From the NCBI GenBank assembly GCA_019115345.1, contig DXDV01000176.1, forward strand, positions 1-5,491: a DNA stretch of 5,491 nt, read 5' to 3'. Position 1 is the first letter of the stretch; the number at the start of each line of letters is the position of its first letter. The stretch comes from Candidatus Intestinimonas stercorigallinarum. Its GTDB lineage: Bacteria; Bacillota; Clostridia; Oscillospirales; Oscillospiraceae. Positions 5,099 to 5,491 of this stretch are shown piece after piece. The position numbers and the translations under genes are program-made. The notes beneath the pieces are model-generated. The model was given only the letters and a program-made list of their open reading frames with translations. It searched no databases and was not told the origin of the DNA.

Positions 5099-5491
5099 TC
5101 ACGAGCCGTGCTCGCCGCCGGCCTGCTCCCCGTCCGTCCGGTGGTCCGGCAGGACGGCGTTGACGCCGAAGGCGATGGCCACACCCACAACCGTCTCGAT
5201 GATACGGGCGGCGGCATAATAATACCGCTCCATCCCCGCCACATCGTTGATGAGAATGACGCAGGGGACAATACAGGCCATGCCGCAGGCGGCGGGGCGT
5301 TGGATCAACAGACACACCCAGATGCCCGCCACGCAGATCAGGCCCAAAACGGCGGTTTTCACCAGGGGGATCCGCGCGATCTCCCCCAACGACAGCGCCA
5401 GCACGCCCAGAGCGCCGCCCACGGCCACGCCGATGAAGCGGGAGACGCCCTGCTGCATGGTCTGGCCCAGCGAGCTCTGCATGCACACCAC
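5099..5491 (-). CDS. FUSC / aromatic acid exporter (ArAE)-type membrane protein, C-terminal part (partial, runs off right edge)
   Basis: An inner-membrane protein of the FUSC/ArAE type, probably a small exporter-like protein; the substrate is unknown. In the 130 visible residues four hydrophobic segments can be seen (about 18-36, 44-63, 67-82 and 95-114). The sequence shows the family pattern of clostridial members: CMQSSLGQTMQQGVSRFIG leading into a Gly/Ala-rich helix, then RIIETVVGVAIAFGVNAVL near the end. The frame is open to the window edge (GTG codons at 5486-5491), so the true start, and probably one or two more membrane segments, lie outside. It stops 16 residues after the last membrane segment with a hydrophilic tail (PDHRTDGEQAGGEHGS), so it lacks the large C-terminal soluble domain of longer relatives. 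It is convergent with the glycosylase. The 44 bases between it and the terminator hold nothing recognisable. Confidence 0.8.
   Translation of the reverse strand: MVCMQSSLGQTMQQGVSRFIGVAVGGALGVLALSLGEIARIPLVKTAVLGLICVAGIWVCLLIQRPAACGMACIVPCVILINDVAGMERYYYAAARIIETVVGVAIAFGVNAVLPDHRTDGEQAGGEHGS

Noticed and set aside
4333..5271. Minus-strand open frame of 312 codons covering the glycosylase and the terminator
   Set aside because: It runs antisense through the glycosylase and a perfect terminator hairpin and overlaps the membrane-protein gene in another frame, so it is not a real gene.

Overview
This window looks like a piece of a GC-rich Firmicutes chromosome, most likely a clostridial gut bacterium of the Oscillospiraceae/Ruminococcaceae kind (Flavonifractor or Oscillibacter-like). 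That placement is inferred from four things: strong G+C bias, strong GGAGG-type ribosome binding sites, a T-box riboswitch, and an archaeal-type AspRS sitting with GatCAB. No sequence search was possible.

Layout. Most of the window (1 to about 4150) is one minus-strand transcription unit, read right to left. It has a consensus promoter (4120-4148), then a T-box riboswitch leader with a Rho-independent terminator (3824-4113). The genes follow in the order aspS (3778-2456), gatC (2439-2152), gatA (2139-658) and gatB (661 to beyond the left edge). The genes are 12-16 bases apart or overlap by 4. To the right, on the plus strand and divergent from this unit, is a family 4 (4Fe-4S) uracil-DNA glycosylase (4372-5004) with its own extended -10 promoter. 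A hairpin at 5010-5044 can terminate transcription in both directions. It separates the glycosylase from a convergent minus-strand gene for a short FUSC/aromatic-acid-exporter-type membrane protein, cut by the right edge. The 170 bases between the two divergent promoters hold no gene but contain GC-rich inverted repeats.

How the genes work together. The operon encodes the indirect, tRNA-dependent route to asparagine. A probably non-discriminating AspRS puts aspartate on tRNA-Asn, and GatCAB amidates it to Asn-tRNA-Asn. GatCAB can also turn Glu-tRNA-Gln into Gln-tRNA-Gln. The T-box would let transcription through when the sensed tRNA is uncharged. Its specifier reads AAC (Asn), but the base before it makes the four-base stretch CAAC. 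A one-base slip therefore presents CAA (Gln), the second tRNA served by GatCAB. A sliding Asn/Glu T-box is known from Clostridium acetobutylicum. An Asn/Gln version would be a variation worth testing, and it is the most interesting observation here. The glycosylase and the membrane protein have no evident link to the operon.
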